In this document: in pieces, positions 57,327 through 64,000 of the stretch
Numbering within the stretch: position 1 is the first letter of the stretch
Layout: each line of letters opens with the position of its first letter
Assembly: GCA_021792555.1 (NCBI GenBank)
Contig: JAJYUL010000004.1
Location: 1-64,000 of the forward strand
Direction of reading: 5' to 3'
Length of the DNA stretch: 64,000 nucleotides
From: Pseudomonadota bacterium
GTDB lineage: Bacteria > Pseudomonadota > Gammaproteobacteria > Steroidobacterales > Steroidobacteraceae
Made by a program: the position numbers and the translations under genes
Notes under the pieces: generated by a model
What the model saw: the letters and a program-made list of their open reading frames with translations, nothing else
Database searches by the model: none
Told to the model about the DNA's origin: nothing

Positions 57327-58787
57327 ATGGATCACCTGCCGATCTTTCTGCACCTGCGCGCCGTGCCCGTCGTGGTGGTCGGCGGCGGGCGCGTCGCACA
57401 ACGCAAAGTCGAACTGCTGCTGCGCGTCGGGGCGCGCGTCACGGTCGTGGCCGTCCAGCTCAACGAGGTGTTGACGCAGCGGGCGAGCGCGGGGGAGATC
57501 ACGCACCGCCACGCGCAGTTCGAACCGGCGCACCTCGAGGGGGCGCAGCTGGTGATCGCGGCCACGAATCTCAAGGCGCTCAACACGGCGGTGTGCGCCG
57601 CCGCGCGCGCTCGGGTCGTCCCGGTGAACGTCGTCGACGACCCGGAGCTCTCCACGTTCTACTTCCCTGCCATCGTCGATCGCTCGCCGGTGACCGTGGC
57701 GGTCGGCTCCGACGGCCAGGCGCCGGTGCTCGCTCGCTGGGTCCGCGAGCAGATCGAGGCGCTCCTGCCCGATACCCTCGGCGCCCTCGCCCGCTTCATG
57801 GGCGAGCGGCGCAAGGCGGTGCACAAGGCGCTCGCGCCCGCGGTGCGCCGCGGGTTCTGGGAGCGCATCGTGCACGGTTCCGCCGGCTCGAGCGTCCTTG
57901 CCGGGGATACGGCGCTCGCCGAGCGCGCGTACGAGCGCGAGCTATGCACCGCTCAGCTGACGGCATCGAGCGCCACGGGCGCGCGCAGCCTCGGGGAGGT
58001 CTACCTCATCGGAGCCGGCCCGGGCGATGCGGATCTGTTGACGCTGCGCGCCCTGCAGCTTCTGCAGCGAGCGGACGTCGTGCTCTACGACCGGCTCGTG
58101 CCCGCCGCGGTGCTCGAGCGCGCCCGCCGCGATGCCGAGCGTGTGTTTGTCGGCAAGGGACCCGCCGGCGCAGCGCACACCGCTCAGGAGGACATCCATG
58201 CGTTGATGCTTCGCTATGCCCATCAGGGGCTGCGCGTGGCGCGCCTTAAGGGCGGCGACCCGTTCGTGTTCGGCCGCGGCGGGGAAGAAGCCGAATACCT
58301 CGCCCGGCACGGCATCCCGTACGTGGTCGTCCCCGGGATCACCGCCGCGCTCGGCGCGGCGGCGGCAACCGGCATTCCGCTCACCCACCGCCAGATGGCG
58401 CAGAGCGTGACGCTGGTGACAGGCCATCCGCTCGAGGACGGGACGCTCGATTGGGCTGCACTTGCGCGCCCCCGCCAGACCGTGGTGTTCTACATGGGGG
58501 TTGCCCACCTGCAGCGGATCTGCGCTCGGCTGCGGCAGGCCGGTGCCAGCGAAAGCCTGCCGGCCGCCCTGATCGAGCGCGCCACCCTGCCTGGGCAGCG
58601 GCTCGTGCGCGGCACGCTCGGCAACATTGCCGCGCTCGCGCGCCGGGCGGCCCTTGCGCCGCCTGCGCTGCTCGTGGTCGGCGAGGTCGCCGCACTCGCG
58701 CAACTCCCTGGCGAGGGCGAGATCCCGGCCGAGCCCGCCCGCCAGCGCGTCGGGGCGGTCCGGGCGGAGCACGTGCATGAATACTGA
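57327..58787 (+). CDS. cysG: Siroheme synthase CysG
   Basis: A fused enzyme of 486 residues that makes siroheme for the sulfite reductase. The N-terminal half is the precorrin-2 dehydrogenase/ferrochelatase (VVVVGGGRVAQRKVELLL; VVDDPELSTFYFPAIVDR, with the catalytic Asp in VVDD). The C-terminal half from about 225 is uroporphyrinogen-III methyltransferase (VYLIGAGPGDADLLTLRAL; LKGGDPFVFGRGGEEAE; YVVVPGITAALGAAA). The ATG at 57327 matches the E. coli start MDHLPIF. cysK overlaps its end by 11 bp. Confidence 0.96.
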   Translation: MDHLPIFLHLRAVPVVVVGGGRVAQRKVELLLRVGARVTVVAVQLNEVLTQRASAGEITHRHAQFEPAHLEGAQLVIAATNLKALNTAVCAAARARVVPVNVVDDPELSTFYFPAIVDRSPVTVAVGSDGQAPVLARWVREQIEALLPDTLGALARFMGERRKAVHKALAPAVRRGFWERIVHGSAGSSVLAGDTALAERAYERELCTAQLTASSATGARSLGEVYLIGAGPGDADLLTLRALQLLQRADVVLYDRLVPAAVLERARRDAERVFVGKGPAGAAHTAQEDIHALMLRYAHQGLRVARLKGGDPFVFGRGGEEAEYLARHGIPYVVVPGITAALGAAAATGIPLTHRQMAQSVTLVTGHPLEDGTLDWAALARPRQTVVFYMGVAHLQRICARLRQAGASESLPAALIERATLPGQRLVRGTLGNIAALARRAALAPPALLVVGEVAALAQLPGEGEIPAEPARQRVGAVRAEHVHEY

Positions 58788-59808
58788 CGACGGGTTCGTG
58801 GGCGCGGTGGGTCAGACGCGACTGATCAGGCTGCGGCGCATCAGCGAGGAGACCGGCTGCGAAGTGCTCGGCAAGGCCGAGTTCATGAACCCCGGCGGGT
58901 CGGTGAAGGACCGCGCCGCACGCGCCATCGTGCTCGCCGCCGAGCGCAGCGGCGAACTGCCGCCCGGCGGCACGGTCGTCGAGGGCACCGCGGGCAACAC
59001 GGGCATCGGGCTCGCCCACATGTGCAATGCGCGCGGCTACCGCTGCATCATCGTCATGCCCGACAACCAGTCGCCGGAAAAATACCGGCTGCTCGAGACC
59101 CTCGGCGCCGAGGTGCACAGAGTGCCGGTGGTGCCCTACAGCAACCCCAACCAATATCAGAAGGTCGCCGAGCGGCTCGCCAGAAGCCTGCCCGATGCCA
59201 TCTGGGCGAATCAGTTCGACAACACCGTCAACCGCCAGGCGCACATCGACACGACGGGCCCGGAGATCTGGGCGCAGACCGACGGACGCGTGGACGCGTT
59301 CACCTGCGCCGCGGGCACCGGGGGCACCTTCGCCGGCGTCGCGCACTATCTGAAATCCAGACGCCGCGCCGTGCGCTGTGTGCTCGCCGATCCGCCCGGC
59401 AGCAGTCTCTACGAGTACGTGCGCAGCGGCACGCTCAAGGCCACCGGCTCCGGCTCGATCACCGAGGGCATCGGCATCGGGCGCGTGACGGCCAACATGC
59501 AGGACGCGCCCATCGATGCGGCGGTGCACATCGAAGATGCCGACACCGTCCGCCACGTCTACCGTCTGCTGCGCGAGGAGGGGCTGCTCCTCGGCAGCAC
59601 CAGCGGGCTGAACGTTGCGGCAGCGGCCCGCGTGGCGCGCGAGCTCGGACCCGGCCACACGGTGGTGACCATCCTGTGCGACGGCGGGGCGAAGTATCAG
59701 TCGCGCCTGTTCAACAGCGAGTGGCTCAAGCAGAAGGGACTCGCCGAGCACGCCCGGTCTACACGCGGCGGCGAGCCCATCGACGTGCGCCCGGTGATGA
59801 TCGACTGA
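58777..59808 (+). CDS. cysK: Cysteine synthase (O-acetylserine sulfhydrylase)
   Basis: A PLP enzyme that joins sulfide to O-acetylserine. The 343-residue protein has the PLP lysine K44 in NPGGSVKDRAA, the substrate loop EGTAGNTGIGLAH, and the phosphate-binding GTGGTF. It resembles the beta-cystathionine-synthase-like cysteine synthases, longer than E. coli CysK, with a C-terminal extension RLFNSEWLKQKGL. The ATG lies inside the cysG end (11-bp overlap), so it is the last of cysH-cysG-cysK. Confidence 0.9.
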   Translation: MNTDDGFVGAVGQTRLIRLRRISEETGCEVLGKAEFMNPGGSVKDRAARAIVLAAERSGELPPGGTVVEGTAGNTGIGLAHMCNARGYRCIIVMPDNQSPEKYRLLETLGAEVHRVPVVPYSNPNQYQKVAERLARSLPDAIWANQFDNTVNRQAHIDTTGPEIWAQTDGRVDAFTCAAGTGGTFAGVAHYLKSRRRAVRCVLADPPGSSLYEYVRSGTLKATGSGSITEGIGIGRVTANMQDAPIDAAVHIEDADTVRHVYRLLREEGLLLGSTSGLNVAAAARVARELGPGHTVVTILCDGGAKYQSRLFNSEWLKQKGLAEHARSTRGGEPIDVRPVMID

Positions 59809-59892
59809 GTCCCTCGGCGCGGGCGGGCTTTGCGCCGGCGCTGCGGGCTGCCACAATGGCCCCGGGGAGCGGACCTGAACAGGTGCGTGTCG

Positions 59893-60855
59893 ATGGCTGG
59901 CCGGTCGCTGTGCGTCGCTGCCGTGCAATTGGCCTCGCAGAACGGCGAGCGCGAGGCGAACTTGGCGCGGGCCGCCGCGTGGGTCGCGCAAGCGGCGCAG
60001 CATGGAGCGCAACTGGTGCTTCTGCCCGAGCTGTTCTCTGGCGGCTACTGGCTCGACGAGCGGGCCTGGGATATGGCCGAACCGCAAGACGGTCCCACCG
60101 AGACCTGGCTGCGCGCCATGGCCCGAGCGCATCGCGTCCATCTCGGCGGCAGCTACCTGCAGGCGCGCGGCGAGGATTTCTTCAACGTGTTCGCCCTCGC
60201 CACACCCGCCGGAGACATCGCGGGGCGGATTCCCAAACAACGCCCTGCCTCCGTCGAGGCGTATCTGTTTCGCGGCCAAGCGAGCTCGCACATCATTGCC
60301 ACCGCGATCGGGCGGATCGGCGTCGGGATCTGCTACGACAACCTGTTTCGCTTCATGCCCGAGGCGCTCATCGCCGGTGATGCGGACCTTGTCCTGATGC
60401 CCTTTTCCGCGCCGACTCCGCAGCAGCGCTGGTATTACGGCCGCAGGCAGGCGCAGGCGTTTCTCGCCTCGTTCCGCCACGCCGCACGCACCTACGCGCG
60501 GCTGCTCGGCCGGCCCGCAGTGCAGGCAAACAAGAGCGGCCCATGGCGAAGCACCCTGCCGGCGTTCTTTCCCGCGCAGGACTCCCGTTTCGATGGCCAA
60601 TCGCAGATCGCCGACGGCGACGGATCGGTCGTTGCGCAGCTCGGCGCCGAGCAGACCGTGATCGTCGGCGAGGTCACACTCGACCCGGCGCGCAAGATCT
60701 GCTCGCTCGGCCCCCGGCGCCGCGGCCACGGATCCTGGATCACGCCCGTCCCGGCCGAATTCCGCCTCTACTGGATGATCGAGGCGATGGGGGCCCGGGC
60801 CTACCGCAAGAGTGAGCGCCGACGCGCGCGGGCGCTAGCGAGGAGCGCCTCATGA
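59893..60855 (+). CDS. Carbon-nitrogen hydrolase (nitrilase superfamily)
   Basis: A 320-residue nitrilase-fold hydrolase. The catalytic triad is E46 (LLPELFSGGYW), K115 (PKQRPAS) and C147 (GICYDN). Many relatives are amidases acting on agmatine derivatives, omega-amides or N-carbamoyl compounds; the substrate is not clear. The C-terminal part is basic (RKSERRRARALARSAS). The ATG at 59893 is used; the frame opens at 59830 with non-conserved residues. It lies 84 bp after cysK, on the same strand, and may be separately transcribed. Confidence 0.8.
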   Translation: MAGRSLCVAAVQLASQNGEREANLARAAAWVAQAAQHGAQLVLLPELFSGGYWLDERAWDMAEPQDGPTETWLRAMARAHRVHLGGSYLQARGEDFFNVFALATPAGDIAGRIPKQRPASVEAYLFRGQASSHIIATAIGRIGVGICYDNLFRFMPEALIAGDADLVLMPFSAPTPQQRWYYGRRQAQAFLASFRHAARTYARLLGRPAVQANKSGPWRSTLPAFFPAQDSRFDGQSQIADGDGSVVAQLGAEQTVIVGEVTLDPARKICSLGPRRRGHGSWITPVPAEFRLYWMIEAMGARAYRKSERRRARALARSAS

Positions 60856-60904
60856 ACCGACGCGAAGCCAGCCGCCCGGGCAGCACGGGCGCGAGCCCTC
60901 AACC

Positions 60905-61411
60905 GTGATCCACTTCATCGCCTCCCTGCCGCGCTGGCTCGCGGCATTCCTGCTCCTCGCGGCCGCCCATGTCGGCGCCTGGGCCTCCGGGCGCCTGCTG
61001 GCAGGAGCATGGCCGACCCCGGTCGATGCCGGCGTGACGCTGGCGGATGGTCGGCGGCTGTTCGGTGACCATAAGACCTGGCGGGGTGTGCTCGCCGCCG
61101 CCCTGTTCTGTGCCGTTGCGGCACCGCTTCTCGGCTACACCGTGCGGCTCGGCCTTCAGTTGGCCGCGCTCGCGATGGCGGCGGATCTGGCCACGAGCTT
61201 TGTGAAGCGACGGCTGAACCTCGCGCCCGGCCGCGAGGTGCCGGGTGTGGATCAGATTCCGGAGGCCCTGGTGCCGCTGCTCGTCCTCTCGCGCCCGCTC
61301 GGCATCAGTGTGGCGGTGGCCGGGCTGATGACTGGGGTGTTTCTCCTGCTCGACCTGGCCGCACTGCCGCTGCGGCACCGGCGCCGTACCCTCGACCGCA
61401 GAGCGCGCTGA
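60905..61411 (+). CDS. CDP-archaeol synthase (CarS/DUF46)-like membrane protein
   Basis: A 168-residue integral membrane protein with about four to five TM segments. It has the conserved core RRLFGDHKTWRGVLAAALF, then AADLATSFVKRRLNLAPGRE and GVDQIPEALVPLL, which are the D-x-K-T and SFxKRR parts of the CarS/CdsA-like cytidylyltransferases. In archaea CarS makes CDP-archaeol; bacteria have no archaeol, so it presumably acts on another lipid or has lost activity. The start is GTG at 60905 without a good Shine-Dalgarno. Its context beside a carbon-nitrogen hydrolase does not explain it. Confidence 0.78.
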   Translation: MIHFIASLPRWLAAFLLLAAAHVGAWASGRLLAGAWPTPVDAGVTLADGRRLFGDHKTWRGVLAAALFCAVAAPLLGYTVRLGLQLAALAMAADLATSFVKRRLNLAPGREVPGVDQIPEALVPLLVLSRPLGISVAVAGLMTGVFLLLDLAALPLRHRRRTLDRRAR

Positions 61412-61900
61412 ATCGAGCCCGTACGGTCCGCTCGAGGGCGAGGGGTGAGCGCGTGAAGTTCGCCGGCGCATCCCAGGAGGGTAAAACGTCACTGCCGCCG
61501 ACAGACCTTCCTGCGCGCCAAACCCGGTCACGGTCTCCCCTACGGCTCGCTCCCGTTGCGCACCGGCATCTCCGGTCGCCCTGAGGCTCGAGCGCTTGCG
61601 CGGCGAGATCCGCGCGAACCGCCTCGAACTCGAGCCGGCCCCGTGCGGCACAGCCGATCGCGTCCGGTCCGCTCCTCGCACCGAAGCGCTGCTCGCCGGC
61701 CTGTGGCGGCCGCAGCGCAAAGGTTTTGGCGCTCCGGGGATCCTCTCCGAGTGCACAGCCGCCCGTCACCTCTTGGGAGCGCACGCCGAGCCTCAAACAG
61801 CGCCTCACCCCGCCGGCGCGACCGGATGCATCGGCCTGTCACGCTTGATCCGGCGGTGATCCAATGGTACCTTGTTCTAAAAAGGTAGCATCGTACTGAA
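61412..61900. other. Intergenic stretch of 489 bp
   Basis: I see no gene with support. Long open frames exist on the minus strand (one covers 61305-61808) but would overlap the CarS-like gene, lack a Shine-Dalgarno and show no family. The right end holds the PadR palindrome (61868-61887). Confidence 0.5.
61868..61887. promoter_or_regulatory. Candidate PadR operator
   Basis: A 20-bp inverted repeat, TACCTT - 8 bases - AAGGTA, 13 bp before the padR ATG. The AT-rich centre and arm spacing suit a dimeric winged-helix repressor controlling its own promoter. TTGATC at 61845-61850 could be a -35 element 17 bp before TACCTT. Confidence 0.55.
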
Positions 61901-62224
61901 ATGCTCGATGAGCAAAAGCTCGGCGCGCTGCGCAAAGGATTCCTGGAATTCCTGGTCCTGCGCATCATCAGCAGCGCGAACGTCTATGCGGCCGACATCC
62001 TCAAAACCCTGGCCGCCACGGATTTCGCGACCCAGGAAGGCACGCTCTATCCGCTGCTCAGCCGGCTGCGGCGCGAGGGAGTCCTCGAGTACCGCTGGCA
62101 GGAATCCGACAGCGGCCCGCCGCGCAAGTACTACCGCCTCACGGCCGCCGGCGCCGAGCGTCTGGCGGAATTCAACGCCTACTGGGCGCGCATCAACCAG
62201 ACGATTCAGTCACTCGGGGGGTAA
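61901..62224 (+). CDS. PadR-family transcriptional regulator
   Basis: A 107-residue PadR regulator. It begins MLDEQKLGALRKGFLEFLVL, with the winged helix QEGTLYPLLSRLRREGVLEYRWQE and the wing GPPRKYYRLTAAGAERL; the C-terminus is a single dimerisation helix (class 2 size). It probably represses its own operon through the palindrome just upstream. The PspC-domain gene starts 3 bp after its stop, which makes a two-gene operon. Similar PadR-membrane protein pairs respond to envelope or antimicrobial stress in other bacteria; the inducer here is unknown. Confidence 0.9.
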   Translation: MLDEQKLGALRKGFLEFLVLRIISSANVYAADILKTLAATDFATQEGTLYPLLSRLRREGVLEYRWQESDSGPPRKYYRLTAAGAERLAEFNAYWARINQTIQSLGG

Positions 62225-62227
62225 GCC

Positions 62228-63469
62228 ATGCGAGCGGTCATTGCCGTCAGTCTGAGCGGGCGTGCGTACCAGCTGGAAGACGATGCGCACGCCGCGCTTG
62301 CGCAGTATCTGAGCACTGCCGAGCGAGCACTCGCCGGCAATCCCGACCAGGCGGAAATCCTCGCCGACCTCGAGCAGGCGATCGCCGACAAGTGCGAGCG
62401 CTTCCTCAACCCGCACAAGACGGTGCTCAGGCGCGCAGAGCTCGAACAGGTGCTCGGTGAGATGGGTCCGGTCGATGGGGGCGGCGAGCAAGAGCCCGCG
62501 CCCCACGAAGAGCCTCCCGGGGCGTCACAGACGGGCGGGCACGCCGGCGCAGCGGCAACTGGCGCGGCCCACGCAGCTCCCCGACGGCTCTACCAGATCA
62601 GCGAGGGTGCTCTGCTGAGCGGAGTCTGCAAGGGGATCTCGGTCTATTTCGATGTAGACGTGAGTGTCGTGCGGCTCGTGTTCGTGATCGCGGCGGTCCT
62701 CTCCGGCGGGCTCGCCGTGCTCGTCTATCTGGCGATGATGTTCATCGTGCCCTACGCCAATACGCCGGAGGAAGTCGCCGCCGCGGGCGGCCTGCCCTTC
62801 AACGCGCGGATCCTCGTCGAGCAGTGGAAGCGCAAGGCGGCACAGTTCGCCGATGCGGCCGCCCACGCTGCACGGATGGACGGCTCGCCCGCCGAGCGGT
62901 CCCGCTGGCGGGCCGAATGGCGCCGGGCGCGCTGGCAGTGGCGGCAGGAGTGGCGCCGCAGCCGCGCCGAATGGCACGCGCACCGATGGGGATCGTACCC
63001 CTGGAGCGCGCAGCGCCCGGACTACGCGCCGCCTCCGCTGCCGCCGCTCGCGGCATTCCTTTCCGGCCTCGGCTGGGCGGTACTCGGCATCCTGGTCGCC
63101 CTCGTGACCCTGGCATGGCTGTTCGCGCTGCTCTCGCTGCTCGCCACCGGCGCCGTGTTCGGCTGGCCTCTGGCGCACCTGCCGCTCTGGGCCGCGGTCG
63201 TGCTCCTCGTCGTGCTCTACCAGCTGGTCGTCCGGCCGCTGCGGGCGCTGCGCTACGCGCACTCGCCGTACTTTTACGCCTATCGTTATCGCGCGCACGC
63301 GCTTGCGGATGCGCTGATGGGGCTGTTGCTTCTCGCGGCGCTCGTGTGGCTGCTGAGCGATCACATGCCGGCCGTGCAGCATCTGCTCGAGCTGGTGCGC
63401 GAGCGCGTGGCGCAGCTGTGGCACCAGGGCGTCCAGGCGGCACCCGTGCCCAGACAAGCCGCGCCCTGA
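62228..63469 (+). CDS. PspC-domain membrane protein
   Basis: A 413-residue protein. Residues 1-85 form a soluble domain with an N-terminal strand pattern (AVIAVSLSGRAYQLEDDAH); an Ala/Gly/Pro linker leads to a PspC domain at about 118-180 (LLSGVCKGISVYFDVDVSVV, then the TM segment VFVIAAVLSGGLAVLVYLAM). Then comes an unusual Trp/Arg-rich stretch at about 218-260 (RAEWRRARWQWRQEWRR), and TM segments near 277-300, 305-330 and 360-378. PspC proteins act in the phage-shock envelope-stress response. Co-transcribed with padR, spacing 3 bp. Confidence 0.85.
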   Translation: MRAVIAVSLSGRAYQLEDDAHAALAQYLSTAERALAGNPDQAEILADLEQAIADKCERFLNPHKTVLRRAELEQVLGEMGPVDGGGEQEPAPHEEPPGASQTGGHAGAAATGAAHAAPRRLYQISEGALLSGVCKGISVYFDVDVSVVRLVFVIAAVLSGGLAVLVYLAMMFIVPYANTPEEVAAAGGLPFNARILVEQWKRKAAQFADAAAHAARMDGSPAERSRWRAEWRRARWQWRQEWRRSRAEWHAHRWGSYPWSAQRPDYAPPPLPPLAAFLSGLGWAVLGILVALVTLAWLFALLSLLATGAVFGWPLAHLPLWAAVVLLVVLYQLVVRPLRALRYAHSPYFYAYRYRAHALADALMGLLLLAALVWLLSDHMPAVQHLLELVRERVAQLWHQGVQAAPVPRQAAP

Positions 63470-63477
63470 GGGACGGC

Positions 63478-64000
63478 TCAATCGGACGCGGCGCGGGAGA
63501 GATTGCTGCGCACGAACTGGATGTGCTCGCGCAGCTGATAGATCTGCTCGGCATGTGAGCCGGGCATCTTGCGCAGGATCACCGCGCGCTCGATCTCGTG
63601 CAGCCGATCGAGCAGCGCTGTGCGGCGCTCGCGCGAGAGCGGCCCGAGCGACTCGCGCTCGAGCGCCATCAGCTCCCCGTAGCGGCGGTGGATGCGGCTG
63701 TTCACGCGCCAGCCGTACAACTGCGGCAGAAAGCGCAGGCCCGGGATCAGCACCACGATCATCGGCACCAGCAGCACGAGGATGCGGTTGACCAGACTCG
63801 CCACCCAGAACGGCAGATAGCGGTAGGTGAAGCTCTTGTCACCGGTCTTGTAGAAACGAGCCGCCTCGGCGTCGAGCGGATAAGTGTAGGTCGAGGTATT
63901 CGGAAACTCGTGCGCGGCGTGCAGCAGCGTTGCGCGCCCGTAGACCTGCTGGGCCGCCTGGATCAGCAGGTCGCACAGCGCCGGGTGCAGATTCGCGTGC
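63478..64000 (-). CDS. TAXI-family TRAP transporter solute-binding-like protein, C-terminal part
   Basis: The minus frame is open to the right edge and covers the last 173 residues. It starts HANLHPALCDLLIQAAQ, continues with FPNTSTYTYPLDAEAARFYK, then a TM segment (ILVLLVPMIVVLIPGLRFL) and a cytoplasmic tail with two helices (YGELMALERE to REHIQFVRSNL). This is the arrangement of TAXI-family TRAP solute-binding proteins that have an extra C-terminal membrane anchor. The N-terminal binding domain is outside the window. It converges on the PspC gene. Confidence 0.78.
   Translation of the reverse strand, partial: HANLHPALCDLLIQAAQQVYGRATLLHAAHEFPNTSTYTYPLDAEAARFYKTGDKSFTYRYLPFWVASLVNRILVLLVPMIVVLIPGLRFLPQLYGWRVNSRIHRRYGELMALERESLGPLSRERRTALLDRLHEIERAVILRKMPGSHAEQIYQLREHIQFVRSNLSRAASD

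Noticed and set aside
61305-61808. 167-residue minus-strand open frame
   Set aside because: It overlaps the CarS-like gene by more than 100 bp, lacks a Shine-Dalgarno and has no recognisable domain.

Overview
The window is a stretch of a high-GC bacterial chromosome. Its gene content points to a gammaproteobacterium: uvrC-pgsA-tRNA-Gly synteny, thrA-thrB-thrC in the enterobacterial order with a fused aspartokinase/homoserine dehydrogenase, a CysB-type regulator, CysG, and NudJ beside MnmA. A class II DAHP synthase, ALDH7-type lysine catabolism and an RNB protein lacking cold-shock domains fit a Xanthomonadales/Nevskiales/Steroidobacterales-like lineage better than an enteric one. That placement is inference. 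Almost everything is core metabolism. Clear accessory DNA is limited to positions about 140-3950 and a small toxin-antitoxin remnant at 40.4-41.2 kb.

Layout. 1-3951: the start of an ArsR-type regulator, a 3.2-kb transposase-only Tn3-family element with a frameshifted transposase, and a short array of degenerate 23-24-bp repeats, ending against tRNA-Gly. 3952-8437 (minus): icd-udg-uvrC-pgsA-tRNA-Gly. 8529-13459: class II DAHP synthase (minus), a lysine/saccharopine dehydrogenase with an ALDH7 dehydrogenase, and an F420-reductase-like protein. 13456-17002 (minus): phosphoketolase and acetate kinase. 17171-19443: RNB-family RNase and a LOG-family protein. 19486-24433 (minus): P-type proton ATPase, then PepSY-response regulator-PhoQ-like kinase. 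24573-27526 (minus): mazG, a CoA-pyrophosphatase Nudix and fumC. 27643-34866 (plus): purB, a DUF7931-like protein, nudJ-mnmA, acnA and a HAD phosphatase. 34881-36502 (minus): tryptophan dioxygenase and a YgjP-like metallopeptidase. 36608-40142 (plus): ABC exporter pair, threonine aldolase and a thioredoxin-fold protein. 40424-41135: TA remnant. 41240-43919: TatD and an M20 peptidase. 43933-49290 (minus): thrA-thrB-thrC plus a NERD protein. 49407-51760: an orphan helical protein, then a tightly overlapped MaoC/CitE/DUF7009 set. 51894-59808: sulfate assimilation (cysI-DUF934, cysB-malQ, cysH-cysG-cysK). 59893-64000: carbon-nitrogen hydrolase, CarS-like membrane protein, PadR-PspC pair and the C-terminal part of a TAXI-TRAP protein.

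How the genes work together. CysB probably drives reduction of APS by CysH and of sulfite by CysI with siroheme from CysG, and CysK fixes the sulfide into cysteine. ThrA/B/C convert aspartate to threonine, and threonine aldolase can split it again. Phosphoketolase and acetate kinase turn sugar phosphates into acetate and ATP. AcnA, Icd and FumC are TCA-cycle steps. Several genes (icd, nudJ, cysI, the orphan at 49407, the antitoxin) have a -10-like hexamer 6-8 bases before the start codon and no usable Shine-Dalgarno, which suggests leaderless mRNAs. No CRISPR array, prophage or recognisable defence island was seen. The least explained items are the MaoC-CitE-DUF7009 set, the bacterial CarS homologue, the PadR-PspC pair with its palindrome, and the altered key residues in Icd and the RNB protein.
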